Origin: Zelopaecilomyces penicillatus
Lineage: Eukaryota; Ascomycota; Sordariomycetes; Hypocreales; Pseudodiploosporaceae
Reading direction: 5' to 3'
Length of the DNA: 64,000 nt
Assembly: GCA_005765155.1 (NCBI GenBank)
Contig: VCCP01000003.1
Location: 248,001-312,000, forward strand
Under the pieces are notes generated by a model, which saw only the letters and a program-made list of their open reading frames with translations, was not told the DNA's origin and did not search any database. The position numbers and the translations under genes were made by a program. Of the stretch, positions 12,742-24,126 are shown in pieces; position 1 is the stretch's first letter; each line of letters begins with the position of its first letter.

Positions 12742-14187
12742 ATGCGGTCCAACAGACTCCTACCTGAGGCATGGCGCGTCAAGGTGGTGGAGAGAATCCG
12801 CCCCAGCACCAGAGATGAGCGGGAGGAATGGATCAGTTCTGTTGGCTACAACCTGTTTAACCTGAGGAGTGATCAGGTGTTTATCGATTTGCTCACGGAT
12901 AGCGGCACCGGAGCCATGAGCGATTGCCAGTGGTCTGCGTTGATGAGGGGTGATGAGACGTATGCCGGTTCCGCCTCATTTTACCGACTTCAAGATATTA
13001 TCCAGGAACTGTTTGGATTCGAGTATATGCTACCGGTGCACCAGGGCCGGGCAGCTGAAAACGCCCTCTTCTCAGCACTGGTCAAGGATGGCAACGTCAT
13101 TCCCGGAAACTCTCATTTCGATACAACAAGAGCACACATCGAGTACCGCAAGGCCGTCGCGGTAGACTGCCCAATCGCCGAGGCGTTTCAGGTAGACTGC
13201 TACCACCCATTCAAGGGCAACCTCGATCTCGAAAAGCTTGAGGCCGTCCTTGAGGCCAACATTGGCAATGTGCCTTTCATCGTCGTCACCATCACCTGTA
13301 ACAAGAGCGGAGGCCAACCCGTCTCGCTCGAAAATATCCGCGAAGTCAGCGCGCTCGCTAAGAAGTACGGCGTGCCTGTGGTGATGGACTCGGCGCGGTT
13401 TGCTGAGAACGCTTGGTTCATCAAGCAACGGGAGGCGGGCTACAAAGACTGCAGCATCAAGGACATTGTGCGCGAGGTTTACGAGTACGCTGATGGCATG
13501 GTGATGAGCGGCAAGAAGGATGCCCTTGTGAATATTGGCGGGTTCTTGGCGACGAAGCACAAGTCTTGGTATGATGATGCGGCCAACTATGTCATCCTCC
13601 ACGAAGGGTTCAAGACATATGGTGGGCTGGCAGGGAGAGACATGGACGCCATGGCCGTTGGTTTGGACGAGGTGACCGACATTGACTATCTGAACTGTCG
13701 CATTGGTCAGGTTCATCGACTCGGTCAGAACCTACTCGAGGCGGGCGTGCCAGCGCAGCAGCCCATCGGCGGCCACGCCGTCGTCGTCGACGCATCTGCA
13801 TTCCTGCCCCGCGTCCCCAAAGAAGAGTTCGTCGCACAAACACTCGCCGTCGAGCTATACCTAGAAGCTGGTGTGCGTGGTGTCGAAATCGGCACGCTAC
13901 TCATGGACCGAGACCCCAACACAGGCGAGAACCGCTTTGCCAGCGCAGAGTTCCTGAGACTCGCCATCCCTAGGAGAGTGTACAGCAATGACCAGCTGGC
14001 TTTAGTGAGCAACGCTCTTATTGATCTCTACTCACGGCGATTTATGATTCGGCGCGGATTCAACATTGTGGAGGAAGCGAAGACGCTGCGGCACTTTACG
14101 CTGCGGTTAGAAAGATGTACAGAGGCAGCGAAGAAGGAGGTGAAGAAGGAGACGAGTAATGAGCTGTACCTATACCGATCACGTTGA
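12742..14187 (+). CDS. Tryptophanase-type beta-eliminating lyase (PLP enzyme)
   Basis: Single-exon gene of 481 aa in the tryptophanase/tyrosine phenol-lyase family, which cleaves aromatic amino acids to indole or phenol plus pyruvate and ammonia. The PLP lysine is K259 in MSGKKDALVNIGG. R406 in FLRLAIPRR is the carboxylate-binding arginine (147 residues after the PLP lysine, as in tyrosine phenol-lyase K257/R404). Two specificity positions point to tryptophan: D127 in HFDTTRAH (Asp in tryptophanase, Thr124 in the phenol-lyase) and I383 in GVEIG (Ile in tryptophanase, Arg381 in the phenol-lyase). The length matches the bacterial family (about 460-470) with a slightly extended Lys/Glu-rich C-terminus. 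The enzyme is mainly bacterial, so horizontal origin is likely but untested here. No neighbouring transporter or leader-peptide gene is seen. Confidence 0.9.
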   Translation: MRSNRLLPEAWRVKVVERIRPSTRDEREEWISSVGYNLFNLRSDQVFIDLLTDSGTGAMSDCQWSALMRGDETYAGSASFYRLQDIIQELFGFEYMLPVHQGRAAENALFSALVKDGNVIPGNSHFDTTRAHIEYRKAVAVDCPIAEAFQVDCYHPFKGNLDLEKLEAVLEANIGNVPFIVVTITCNKSGGQPVSLENIREVSALAKKYGVPVVMDSARFAENAWFIKQREAGYKDCSIKDIVREVYEYADGMVMSGKKDALVNIGGFLATKHKSWYDDAANYVILHEGFKTYGGLAGRDMDAMAVGLDEVTDIDYLNCRIGQVHRLGQNLLEAGVPAQQPIGGHAVVVDASAFLPRVPKEEFVAQTLAVELYLEAGVRGVEIGTLLMDRDPNTGENRFASAEFLRLAIPRRVYSNDQLALVSNALIDLYSRRFMIRRGFNIVEEAKTLRHFTLRLERCTEAAKKEVKKETSNELYLYRSR

Positions 14188-16341
14188 TAGGGGTGTGTGT
14201 TGGCTTGTATTTTTGTATGTAATTTTAATGACATTAGAGTATAATATGCACCGTCTGCACAATCTTTTTGGAGCTGGTATTCATGTTGTGGGTGGGTTTG
14301 TGTAGTTGTGCATTCCACCATGTGGCAAGTCGGATTTCGGCCAGGATTTGGCTGTGTGATAGGGTAGGGAATGGAAATTTAGCAAACGCCAGAAAATCGA
14401 CGCCTCAGGAGCAGATTGAAGCAGTTTAGCAAAGAGAATAAGATGACGGAATTAATCTGGTTTGATTTAGCGGGGCAGTTCCAACTCTGTAGAGCGAACA
14501 TCGCAACCGTGTCGAGTAACAAAAGTTACCGGGTTGATGTGATTGTGCGAGCAAGATGTGAGTGGGAGTGACTTGGGAGTTGACAACATTGGTAGAGTTG
14601 ACCCTAACCCTTGATGACAGCTGCCAGGCCCTTGTGTGGATGGATTTTCGATTTCCCGATATTTACTGACATAATCCGACTGAGCTTAAGCACAGACCAC
14701 TTCTGTCCCTGCTCCTTACAGTTACATCTAAACTCGGTTATCTTCCATCGATCGTATGTTATGTCGGCAATTGGATGAACTTTGTTGTTTGTATTGGAGT
14801 TGCAGGATGATTAATTCATTGTGCGTTACCCGGTACATGCGGCATGTTAATCCCATCAAAGTGTGTGGACTCGCGAGTCCGGCAAAACGACACCATCAGC
14901 GGTTCGTGAGGCTCCTAGGCATCTACGTTTTTCGATGAGGAACACCTTCAACGTCAAGACAGCAAGCATACCTGGGATCCTCAATACAAGTCAACACGCA
15001 TCCACGAGATCTTGATTAGGTATGTTCCCATAAACACTTTGACTGTGTGCGGTCAAATGTTTAACCACTGCGGTACCTGCAGACCCGACCTGCACACCCT
15101 TGTCTGGACCCCCACACGCCACAGACAAGCTCAACGCCCAATTCGAGCCAAAATGGCGACATCACAAGCTTCCCTCCCCTTGACAAGGCACTTGCTCGGT
15201 AGTTTGGCCAACCAGGTACACAACCACGAGTATTGGTAATCCTGCGATAAGGAAAATGATGCCCGTCGAAAAGAAGCAAAGTTCAAAGACCAGGCCTTTT
15301 TTCTCTTTCATATTTGGAAAAAATTGGTGGTTTCTATCCTGCGGGCGTATGGGATGATGATACAGGGACCATTGGCGGATGTTGTTGATGACGCCATACA
15401 TTGCTGTATTGCGCTACTCTTTTGCAGTGCTGCAGCACCACGCTCGACTGAGACATGATCGATTGCGCGACGACAGTTTTGATCCTGGCAAAGGAAGAGG
15501 GAGCGATAGTCTGTGATGATGAGAGTCGACTTGCTGTGGCAGGATGCACCACTTGAAATGACGAGTCTGGATTGCACAGCAAACAATCGACAGTCCAGAT
15601 ATTCTTTCATGCTACCAGCATGGTCGTATTGATCAGATTATGTTAAGTGATGTTAATATAGGTATCTTGAAAACCGGCAAAAATTTCAAAGGATATAATC
15701 AGATTGTATCAGCCTTACCAATGGCCAGCCAAACAATCAAGTTCCCACTACAAGTGCCTTGCTTTTGCACTCTCCCTGGAAACCCCCATATCATGACTGG
15801 ACAATGCAGCCAATACCGGAGCCTTTTTGAGACCCTGCCCTCTCGATTTGGCCAAACTAGCCTAGAGCGAACACCTCACTCTCCTGAATGCGGGTAAAAT
15901 TGACTGACTGAGCGCCCTATCACGCCATAGCCGAATGCACACATCGAGATGTAAGCCATTCCTTCTCTCCCCTCAGTGAGTGCCGAGTGGGCATACCATG
16001 TACCGCGCTTGGGTAGACAAGGCGATCGGATCGTGGAACTGCCGGCTGTTTTGCTGTCTAACACGCCATCGAGACCTTACATATCATCACCATGACAAAA
16101 CAAAAAAATGAGATGAGAAGTTGAGATACGCTTCCAGGGGTCGGTGGTGGCAAGGGGAAGAGGTAAAGGGAAATAGGGATAGACAAAGGAGCAAGGAGTG
16201 ATGAAGAACTTAAATAGAGCGTGGAAACTCTCTCAATCCAGCTCATTATCACTCACTCAACCGAGCATTCCATTCATTTACAGCAGCAACTGCAAACCAA
16301 CACACCAACAGTCTCTACAGCCACTCCATTTATTGTCAAAC
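14188..16341. other. Intergenic, no gene recognised
   Basis: Short frames only. It includes the tryptophanase 3' region and, at the right end, a CTCAATC-rich leader of the next gene with a TTAAATAG TATA-like site near 16209, about 130 bases before the next ATG. Confidence 0.5.
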
Positions 16342-18235
16342 ATGAAGACCCTTGCTTTTTCCGCCGCTCTCCTGAGCCAGCTCGCACTACAGGCCGCCGC
16401 CGGATCCGACAAGCTCAGCAAGAGACAGCTCAGTCTCCCGCCTCTGATCCCCTCCATCCCGGGTGTCACAGAGCCTCTCAACGACCTGGCCCCACCGCTG
16501 CCTATCCTCCAGATTCCCACTCCGGCACTGGACAGCCCCTTTTTCCCGGTTAAGAATATCAAGCCCAAGAAGATTGGATATTTCTGGACTGGTGCGGGAG
16601 ATAACAAGCACAAAGATTTCCTTGTCACTGCTAGTCTTGATGATGTAAGTCCAACATATATACACTTTCTTGGACTTTAAGGTATAGGGTGCTGACAAGT
16701 GTTAATAGGATACCTTTGGTCAAATCATCCACATCTCGGATGTCCCATCCAGCGGTAACTCGCCGCATCACTTGGGAACATCACTTGATGGCAAGACCCT
16801 CGTTGGCGGAGGTCTCCTGTCTCTCCTGAAGACTCAGGACACCGCCTACTACTGGGACTCTAGCGACCCATACCACCCCAAGTTTTCACACAGCAACCGA
16901 GCTATTCTCAGCTCCATCACTGATGAGATCCGAGCCAAGCCTGAGGGGTAAGCAGTACCTAACATTCTATAGATGCAAGGGCACAGAATGCTAATGATAT
17001 TGCAGTGGTTTCTTCATCACCTACATGGGCAATGCTGTGGGCACGTCGCCTGGTCGTCTGGTTGAGACTGATGCTGGTGGTAACATCATTCACGAGTGGC
17101 CTGAAGATGTTGCTGGAACAGTAAGTGCACCGTGAAGCTCAAAGAAGTATGAACTTTACTGACACCTGGGTAGCTCAACATCCTCGGAGAGCAGTTCAGC
17201 CCTCACGGCCTGAGCGTTGACTTTGAGAACAACGTCATGCTCACATCTGACTTTGTCGTGCCCATCACTATTCTCAAGCCTGTGTCTGCTCTCGGTATCA
17301 AGAAGGCCAATACTCTCCGTCTCTGGAACCTCAAGCAGCGAACCATCATCTCCACTATCAACATACCCGAGGTAAGTCATCCAATGAAGTGTATCTAGCC
17401 AACACTTGCTCACCAACAATTCTAGGGTGGCGGTATTCAGGATGTCAAGTTCATCCCCGGAAACAAAGAGGGCGCTGCTCTTGCCACGTAAGTTTACACA
17501 TATCCTCATCTTACTTCGTCTTTGCCTAACAAGTGCCCCCTCAGTGCTGTCAGCCCTGGCCAAGTCTGGATCATCTACCCTTTCCGAACGGACGCCAACG
17601 GCCAGCAGGGTGTTGCAGAGCTTCTCTACGATCTCGGCGAAAAGGCCAAGGAATCCGTCGCCATCTACTCTGACATTAGCGACGACGGCAAACTGGCTTA
17701 CTTTACCTTCACTCTCGGCAACCACGTTGCTGCGCTGGATATTTCTGATCTCAACAACGTCAAGCGTCTGGATGATCCCAACGAGACTCAGCCCATTATT
17801 GGACCTCACTACGTCAAGATCTCTCCTGATAAGAAGAACCTGCTCGTCACTGGTTACTTTGTGCAGGCTGGACAGGTAAGCCCACGCACCCTTTAACATG
17901 GATGTAACGATTTGCTAACCGAATGATAAGATTTCCGTTCTCAACACACCTGGTGACTACAAGGGCCACTGGATTGACATCCTCCCCAACGGAGCCTTGT
18001 CATTCAACCGCACGATTGACTTTGAGAACATCTTCACCAAGACGCGCGGCGGTGCTGTAAGTAACCAACCACTCTACAAAAAAGCCCCCAAACCTCCCAC
18101 TCTAGCCGGGCGAGAGCAAATCTCGCGCCTTGTGACACTATGACATATTCGCTAACATTGGTTAAAAAACTGCAGCGCCCCCACAGTGCCGTCATCTTTG
18201 ATCTCACAGACCCCAAGAACCCCAAGTACTACTAA
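16342..18235 (+). CDS. Secreted selenium-binding protein (SBP56)-like protein
   Basis: Eight exons: 16342-16644, 16709-16947, 17006-17120, 17174-17371, 17426-17487, 17545-17875, 17931-18056 and 18176-18235. All junctions have GTAAG donors and AG acceptors with agreeing phases; the product is 477 aa. The N-terminus (MKTLAFSAALLSQLALQAAAG) is a signal peptide followed by a KR site near 34, so the protein is probably exported. The rest is a beta-propeller of the SBP56 family, with SPHHLGTSLDG (H121, H122), FSPHGLSVDFENN, GPHYVKISPDKK and a C-terminal RPHSAVIFDLTDP. Histidines in such HH/PH motifs bind metal in the family; animal and bacterial members act as copper-dependent methanethiol oxidases. 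Whether this extracellular fungal form oxidises thiols is unknown. Confidence 0.88.
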
Positions 18236-18951
18236 ATTTTGGATACGTCCGATCAGTCTATTACCATAGTCGGTTCGGCTGAAATAATGGTAGCGCTGGC
18301 TGGAGATGATGAATGTCTATACCAGTCGGTCACATGGGTAAAAATAATGTCTAAAGTATGAAAGTTGGTGGATGGATGCAGGCAGGCATTGCTCGGTCAT
18401 TACGTGTTTCTCTCTTCTGTATTTTTCTAGGGTCATTTTTCTTCTTCTTCTTCTCATGGTGGAAAGGTTATGTTTTCCAAACACGCTTTACAGACAGATG
18501 ATGTACTGGAGAGATTTTGGATAGCTTAATGAAAGTGATATTGACGGTGCTTCTTTTTGCCGCTTTTACCAGTTGGATGGATGAGTTGGGCTTCGTAATA
18601 TGGTGAAAAAAGGCACAGCTGGGGAGATATTGGAGAGAAATTTGAATGTCTAGTCATTTCTCTAGGTATCTAGAAGTAATCTATCCACTCTCTACCATCA
18701 TACGATGAGTGTCGCATGGGCCCTGTTGTCTCGCTTTTGGTACAATCGTCAGCCCGGTTTGCCAGCGGGATCGGAAAACAATCTCAGCACTGACCGTCCT
18801 GTTTGGTATTGGCATCACTGTTGGTTGTCTCCCAAGCGAGTAGATGCAGGAGCCTGGGACATTAGCCGGGTGAGCTGCTTAAGCACAAGTGGTTCTTTTG
18901 CCACATTTAAGCGGCCATTGGGTGCGATGAAAGAAGAAATCGCGCCTGCCC
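18236..18951. other. Intergenic (convergent 3' ends)
   Basis: Lies between the converging SBP56 gene and BTB gene 1. It has a CTTCTT microsatellite near 18438-18455. No gene is recognised; the longest frame (18705-19103, plus) overlaps the BTB exon antisense and has no protein character. Confidence 0.5.
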
Positions 18952-19764
18952 TTAATCGTTGTCGGAGTCTGAAGATCCAGAGGAGGCTGTATTTTCCTGA
19001 GGCACATCGTCTTCGCAGCAGCCCCCATTGGGCCCACATTCGTGATAGTAAGATGGGTTACGGGGCTGAGCCTTGGATTTTGTATTCATTTTTAGAGCCA
19101 TAAGCTCCATTGCGAGGTTATAAAGAAACATTTGTGGGAGATCACCATAATCATTCGCCATAGTCAAACATTCGGTATCGTCTTGGAGTAAATATATATC
19201 TAAGAAAAGCTGCACTGCTCCCGAGTCATAGGCAGTCTCTTCATAGATGTAATGAATGGCAGACCCACTAGGGGGCCAACACAACCCGTGTACTTCATTG
19301 GTGCTCTTCTCCAATATAGCGTCGAGCACAGAATTCTTGAAATATCTGTCGTCTATAGATTCTCCCAATACATAAGCTTTTGCTAAACGCATGTGTTCCT
19401 CTTCATGCGCGTTGTAGGAGTTGATTGCGTCGTCACATCGTACTGCGAGCTTCTTGGAGTACAGCCAATGCACGTAAGTTTGAAACACTTGGGCATCGTG
19501 ATTCGGGATCTCAATGGTTCGGTTTTTCATCTTTTCAAGTTTGTCTTGGAAGAAATCCGATGTCGCAGGGATGAGCTTCTCGTGAACATGGAAGGAGGTC
19601 TTATCGACAATAATCTCTATGCATGGACCGCTAATACCAGATTTGCTACAAAAGATAAAAAAGACAGATTAGTAGAAGCCCAAAAACATGGTCTGGGCAG
19701 AATAAAACTATATCACCTACTCGAAAACCTCATCGGGAGGCACTCTGGTGCTTTCTTGTTCCAT
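18952..19764 (-). CDS. BTB/POZ domain protein 1 of a tandem pair
   Basis: Two exons: 19764-19721 (44 nt) and 19645-18952; the intron runs from GTAGGT to TTGTAG, and the split codon GA|C agrees. The product is 245 aa. The BTB/POZ fold spans about residues 20-100: GPCIEIIVDKTSFHVHEKLI, then ATSDFFQDKL, then QVFQTYVHWLY and AKAYVLGE. It is a protein-interaction domain often used as a Cullin-3 adaptor. The C-terminal half is the usual helical BACK-like region of fungal stand-alone BTB proteins, ending with Cys-rich (GPNGGCC) and acidic Ser/Asp residues. A close paralogue with an identical 44-nt first exon lies 0.7 kb upstream on the same strand. Confidence 0.8.
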
Positions 19765-20457
19765 CTTTGAGGCGGGCAAGAGTTGCAACAGATAGTTGAT
19801 GGTTGACTGGCTGAGTGTTTCGATCACTGGGTATCACAGGGTGATGGAAAGTGTAAAGATTACTTTTTTTCAAAGGATTCCAGCTTCTAGATATAGATGG
19901 CTTGTGCATTGAACTACTGAGTGGGATCACAGAGTGAAGTGAACAAGAAGTGAATGGATCATGTGACGTTCATCCAAGAATCCTCTTCACTCACCGGGTT
20001 AAAGTGAAGTTGTGGAACACAAGTGGTAGGCAGATGGCACAGGGTGGCAGTGAAAGCAACAAGAATTAAAGGAAAGAGGCAGATGAACATCAATCACTTT
20101 ACTGATAGGACCAAGATGATCACAACTTGGGCTGTGCTACTCAAAGGAAGTAAAGAAACCGCGTTACAGCTGCCAATCTTGACAGCAAGCGCTGTTGAAC
20201 CGGTAGCTATTTCATATCTTCCATTGAAAGCATCTAACGAGTCTTAAAGCTGTCGACATTGTGTCATTGAATGTTTTTAGTCACGCTTTCACCCCAACCT
20301 CAATTCACCACACCTCAGAGCCAGCCGAATGTAACTGATATTCATGGATCTATTCCTTCTTTAAGCCATGCTGCATGCAACCTCCGTCCCAAGTCTCAGC
20401 CCCCCGAGAACGCTTCTAGTCTTGTTAAACCTTGGAGTCTGGTGGCAGAGGAGCAGC
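19765..20457. other. Spacer between tandem BTB genes, duplicated promoter
   Basis: About 19770-19862 resembles 21250-21335 upstream of the second BTB gene: both carry a GTTGATGGTTG block followed by a CAGGGTGATGG/CAGGATGATGG block and GTGTAAAGATT. The duplication therefore included the promoter. No further gene is seen. Confidence 0.5.
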
Positions 20458-21247
20458 TTATTCTTTTTTCGCAGTCGTTTTCCCTCTGTAGCAGCTCTCG
20501 CCGGGTTTGTGTCGATGATAATGACACGGGTCAAGCGGCTTGACTGCTGGATCCGGTCTTTTGTCAAGAAGAGCGACTGCGAGGTCATAAATGAAGTCAC
20601 TCGGGAGCTCCTGATTTTCTATCCAGCATTCCAACCAGGAACTGCGGCCACAGGCTACATACAGATCTGTAAGAAGCTTCCTCGCTTTCGAGCAAGCCAC
20701 AGTGCTGTTGTAGATCAAGCAAACAATATCCCCATTTGGCTGCAATCTTATGCCATCGGTCGCTACTGCGTTGCTCTTTTCTAACATGGCATCCAAAACA
20801 GCATCCATGAAATGGCCGTCCGATAGAAAATCCCCCAACACATAAGCTTTGGCTCGGTGTGTGTATTCCTCGTGGCCGATTTCATCGGGCGCATCGTTTC
20901 TTACTGTGAGCTTCTTGAAGTACAGCCAATGTACATACGTTTGAAAGACTTGAGCTTTGTGCTTTGAGAATTCAACTGACTTTTGTTTAGACTCTTCCCA
21001 TTCGCCGCCGAATGCCTTTTCGAAGAAAGGCGAAGCAGCACGGATAACCTTTTCGTTCAGATGGAAGGATGTTTCACCCACGATGACTTCGACAGATGGG
21101 CCACTAAAGCTAGGCCATGGCAAAAAAACAACAACAGGTTAGTATGAACCAAGAACAAATAGACAAAGAGAGATGCTGTGGCTGGATGAACTGGATGACT
21201 TACTCGATATACCCGTCTCGGGAAACCCTGAGCTTTTCTTTTTCCAT
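20458..21247 (-). CDS. BTB/POZ domain protein 2 of a tandem pair
   Basis: Two exons: 21247-21204 (44 nt) and 21109-20458; GTAAGT donor, CCTAG acceptor, split codon GA|C. The product is 231 aa. The BTB core reads GPSVEVIVGETSFHLNEKVI, then AASPFFEKAF, QVFQTYVHWLYFKKLTVR and AKAYVLGD, aligned residue for residue with BTB gene 1, including the intron position. The C-terminal half is helical and ends in CHYHRHKPGESC and a lysine-rich tail. An adaptor role is inferred from the domain only. The ATG at 21247 is supported by the matching first exon of the paralogue; the in-frame ATG at 21123 would fall in the intron. Confidence 0.8.
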
Positions 21248-21822
21248 TCTGAGCCAGGCCAAGATATAAGACAACTACTGTTGATGGTTGCCTCGGCCAG
21301 TGGGAGTTACAGGATGATGGTGTGTAAAGATTGTCATTTCTATAACCTAGATACGATATTTTCAATTGACTGCTGGTACGAACGGTGGGCGAATGCCATC
21401 TCAGAGCAAAGTGAGGACGGCGTGAATGGAATTGTCAAGTGTCTGCAGATCCAGCTTTTGTTTGCACAGGTGGAAGGCAGACGGCGGTGGAACCCTGGAA
21501 ATGGCAGATCACCATAAATTACCTAACCGTTGACTACCTAGTCCAAACCGATCAAATAACGGGCTTTGTCGCTTAGTAGTTGAAGTAATTACCATCACAA
21601 TGACTACCTAGATGTAGAAGCTATCTCATCTCCTTTGTTACAAATGCCAAGGGAGTCTTCAATAATGGCTGTCGACAGTGTGCTATTAGAACCTAAATCC
21701 ATCTACCACACCCCAAACAGCAGGTCTACTTCAGTTAAAGAGCCCTGTTGTCAGATTGAATAGGATTCGAGAGCTTATATACAGCTTGATTGACCATATT
21801 TATGTACTGATGACGATCTGTC
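21248..21822. other. Intergenic
   Basis: The left part is the BTB gene 2 promoter (related to that of BTB gene 1). The remainder holds short frames only. Confidence 0.5.
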
Positions 21823-22659
21823 TCATTCCGGCATTTGCTCAGCAGGCCCCACGCCCCCCCTGAAAGAGGCATCATTCAGCGACTCCTCCAGCTGCTTATC
21901 CTCCGTCTCCAGCTCCTCCACATCAGCACACCTCTCCGCCGTCTCAAAATCCACCAACACCACTTTACCATCCCCTCGCACCAAGAAATTAAACCTGTTT
22001 ATATCGCCATGTTTGATGCCCAGCGCATGAGACTTTCTCAAAACTTCCCGACAAGCCTCCAAATCTCTTGGTTCCGCTGACCGCGCCGCCACCTCCGCCC
22101 CCAGATCTTCCAAGTCTTCCATGATCCAGCCCATGACTCTCCCAGCTTCTGTGACGTGGCCTAGAAACTTGGGACCGATACCCTTGCCCTCGATCCACTC
22201 GTAGGCAGTGGTTTCTGCTTCAAAGTAAGGTATCTGCCAGGGGAACTCTGCGAATTTAAAGATGACGGGCGTGGCGAAGAGTGGGTGTGATACGAGCTGG
22301 ATGTTTTGGCGCAGACGGTCCAGCTTCTTCAGCTCTCAAAAGTCGATCCGTGTAGGATGCCAGGTATACTCGATACCATCGAGGTCGACTTTCTCATAAC
22401 GCTCAAAATGGGGATGCCCAGTTGCAGGGTGTTTTGAGACGTGCCCTTGGTTCCAGTCGCCAGGAGGGAACGATGGGAGCAGTGGAATCAAAACGGGGCC
22501 AAAGGTGCGATTGTCTTTGGGTAGAGTGCCAGGCGCGACAGTGACGTATTTGACGTGTTTGCCGTCTACCAAGAAGCGATAGTCGCCGTCGTCCTCATCA
22601 TCAAAGTCGACCAAAAGCGTCAAGAGCTGCACGTTGCTGTTTGCGTTGGGTGCTGCCAT
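21823..22659 (-). pseudogene. Kinase-fold (APH/LPS-kinase-like) gene interrupted by one in-frame TGA
   Basis: One open frame of 279 codons from the ATG at 22659 is broken only by a TGA at codon 108 (about 22336-22338). Before it: YTWHPTRIDF. After it: ELKKLDRLRQNIQLV, then IFKFAEFPWQIPY, ETTAYEWIEG, IGPKFLGHVTEAGRVMG, the catalytic-loop motif HGDINRFNF and VDFETAERC in place of DFG. This is a recognisable fungal kinase-like family, often mislabelled alpha-galactosidase A. The sequence flows across the stop without a shift, so a nonsense mutation, a sequencing error or readthrough are the options; no convincing intron removes it. If the stop is real, the product lacks the whole kinase core. 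Confidence 0.7.
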
Positions 22660-24126
22660 GACATTGTCAAAGTTGAATGGGAATGCAAAATATGCCGCTT
22701 ATTGTTTGTCACAATTCTAGCTAACAGTCCCTTTCCACGAGGTGATTAGCCGCGACGTAGGTGGCGCGTTTGTGAACCGATCTGGCAGAACTGCTACACA
22801 ATGAGCACCTTTTTCCTCTAGCTTTCATTTAATGTTCAAAACTAAAATCGCAGCTTTACTGAAATATCAACACATTAACGACTGATCTGCTCTTCGTAGC
22901 ATCATTAACTGTAAAAACACTCACCATTGCTGATCGATCTAGGGTAGCTTGGGTACTTTTCCCACCAGGTTCCTCGCTGTCAGCATCATCAAAATCAATG
23001 CCGCTTCCTGTAGATACCCACAATGGAAATTGTCGAATACAATTCCACAACGTCAGCGACTGCAGACAATTGACAACAGCCACTAACGATATCACTGCCT
23101 TGAGATCTGGTGCATCCACTTGCACCCACAGTGACAATCATTGCCAGAACTCAATGAATTCTCTAAAACTAAAGGACGCAGTCACATCCCCATCTTCATT
23201 TTTTTCCAATGAATTCGGTACACTTTTCCTGCTTCACTAAAATGGCATAAAAATAACAAACACAAACACCGGCCTGCAGTCTGACCGTTTGACAACGTAA
23301 CTCCACCGCGTTTATTTTTGGGGCAATTAATCTATACTAGCATTTACTTAATAGAGAAACATTATTAATAACGGCTAGGCTCCTCCTTGCACCAAAGAAA
23401 AGACGCGCCCCCACAGCCTAAAAATATGGCCAAATATAGCCGGTAAGCGCGCTAGGGCGCCTCTTTTTCTGCATTTCGCCCGTTGTTGGGGCGCAGTTCG
23501 CCTTTATTTAGTGGGCGGGCAGGCTGGGGCTGACTTGCTGTGCACCCACACTGTCATCCTCTGTAATCCTCTGTAAATCACTGGAGCCACTGTAAATCAT
23601 TACACACCACCTGGAAAACGTCACACATCACTCACTACACTCAGCCCTCCGACCTTCCGGCTTCCGCACGGCACGATGAGCACCCGACAGGTTGTGGGGG
23701 TGGTGAGCCACGGATATGTCCCGATGTAGTAATTGGGCTGGATGGGATGGGCCAATCAGGGGGTAGATGTTGGTGTATTTCTGGCATTTCTTAGTGCTGA
23801 ATGTGTTGATGGGGCTGAGAGATGGGATGACATTTGGGGGAGATTTTACTGATGAGCCTCAGCGGCGGGTTGGTGTTTGGATGTGATGGGAGATGTAATA
23901 TGGATGATGGTGTAAAGCTGTTCTTGGATGATGGTCGTCAAGTTCTATATAATGCAATGAACATCCTGTGTTTTTCCAATTCATCATCACAATCATCACA
24001 ATCATCTTCACCAACAGCATCAACAGCTTCATCAACATCTTCAACAGTTTCATTACAACAACGCAACCAATACTTTTATCTTCAGCTTCATTAAAACAAC
24101 TCACACATCTTCAAAGAACCATCAAA
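22660..24126. other. Intergenic with GC-rich patch and cupredoxin leader
   Basis: A patch at 23390-23530 contains GGCGCGCC-like and GGGCGGGC runs, flanked by AT-rich sequence. At 23570-23615 the word CTGTAAATCA recurs. The last 150 bases are CATCA/CAACA-rich, a typical long fungal 5' leader. No gene is recognised. Confidence 0.45.
23946..23952 (+). promoter_or_regulatory. TATA box of the cupredoxin gene
   Basis: TATATAA about 180 bases before the ATG, followed by an A/C-rich leader without strong structure. Confidence 0.4.

Noticed and set aside
13072..13716. Open 214-codon frame antisense to the tryptophanase gene
   Set aside because: It is a codon-bias shadow of a strongly expressed gene; its translation has no domain character and the sense strand explains the sequence fully.
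17156..17899. Open 247-codon frame antisense across SBP56 exons and introns
   Set aside because: It spans several introns of a well-supported sense gene and has no recognisable protein features.
18705..19103. Plus-strand 132-codon frame
   Set aside because: Overlaps the BTB gene 1 coding exon antisense and has no protein character.
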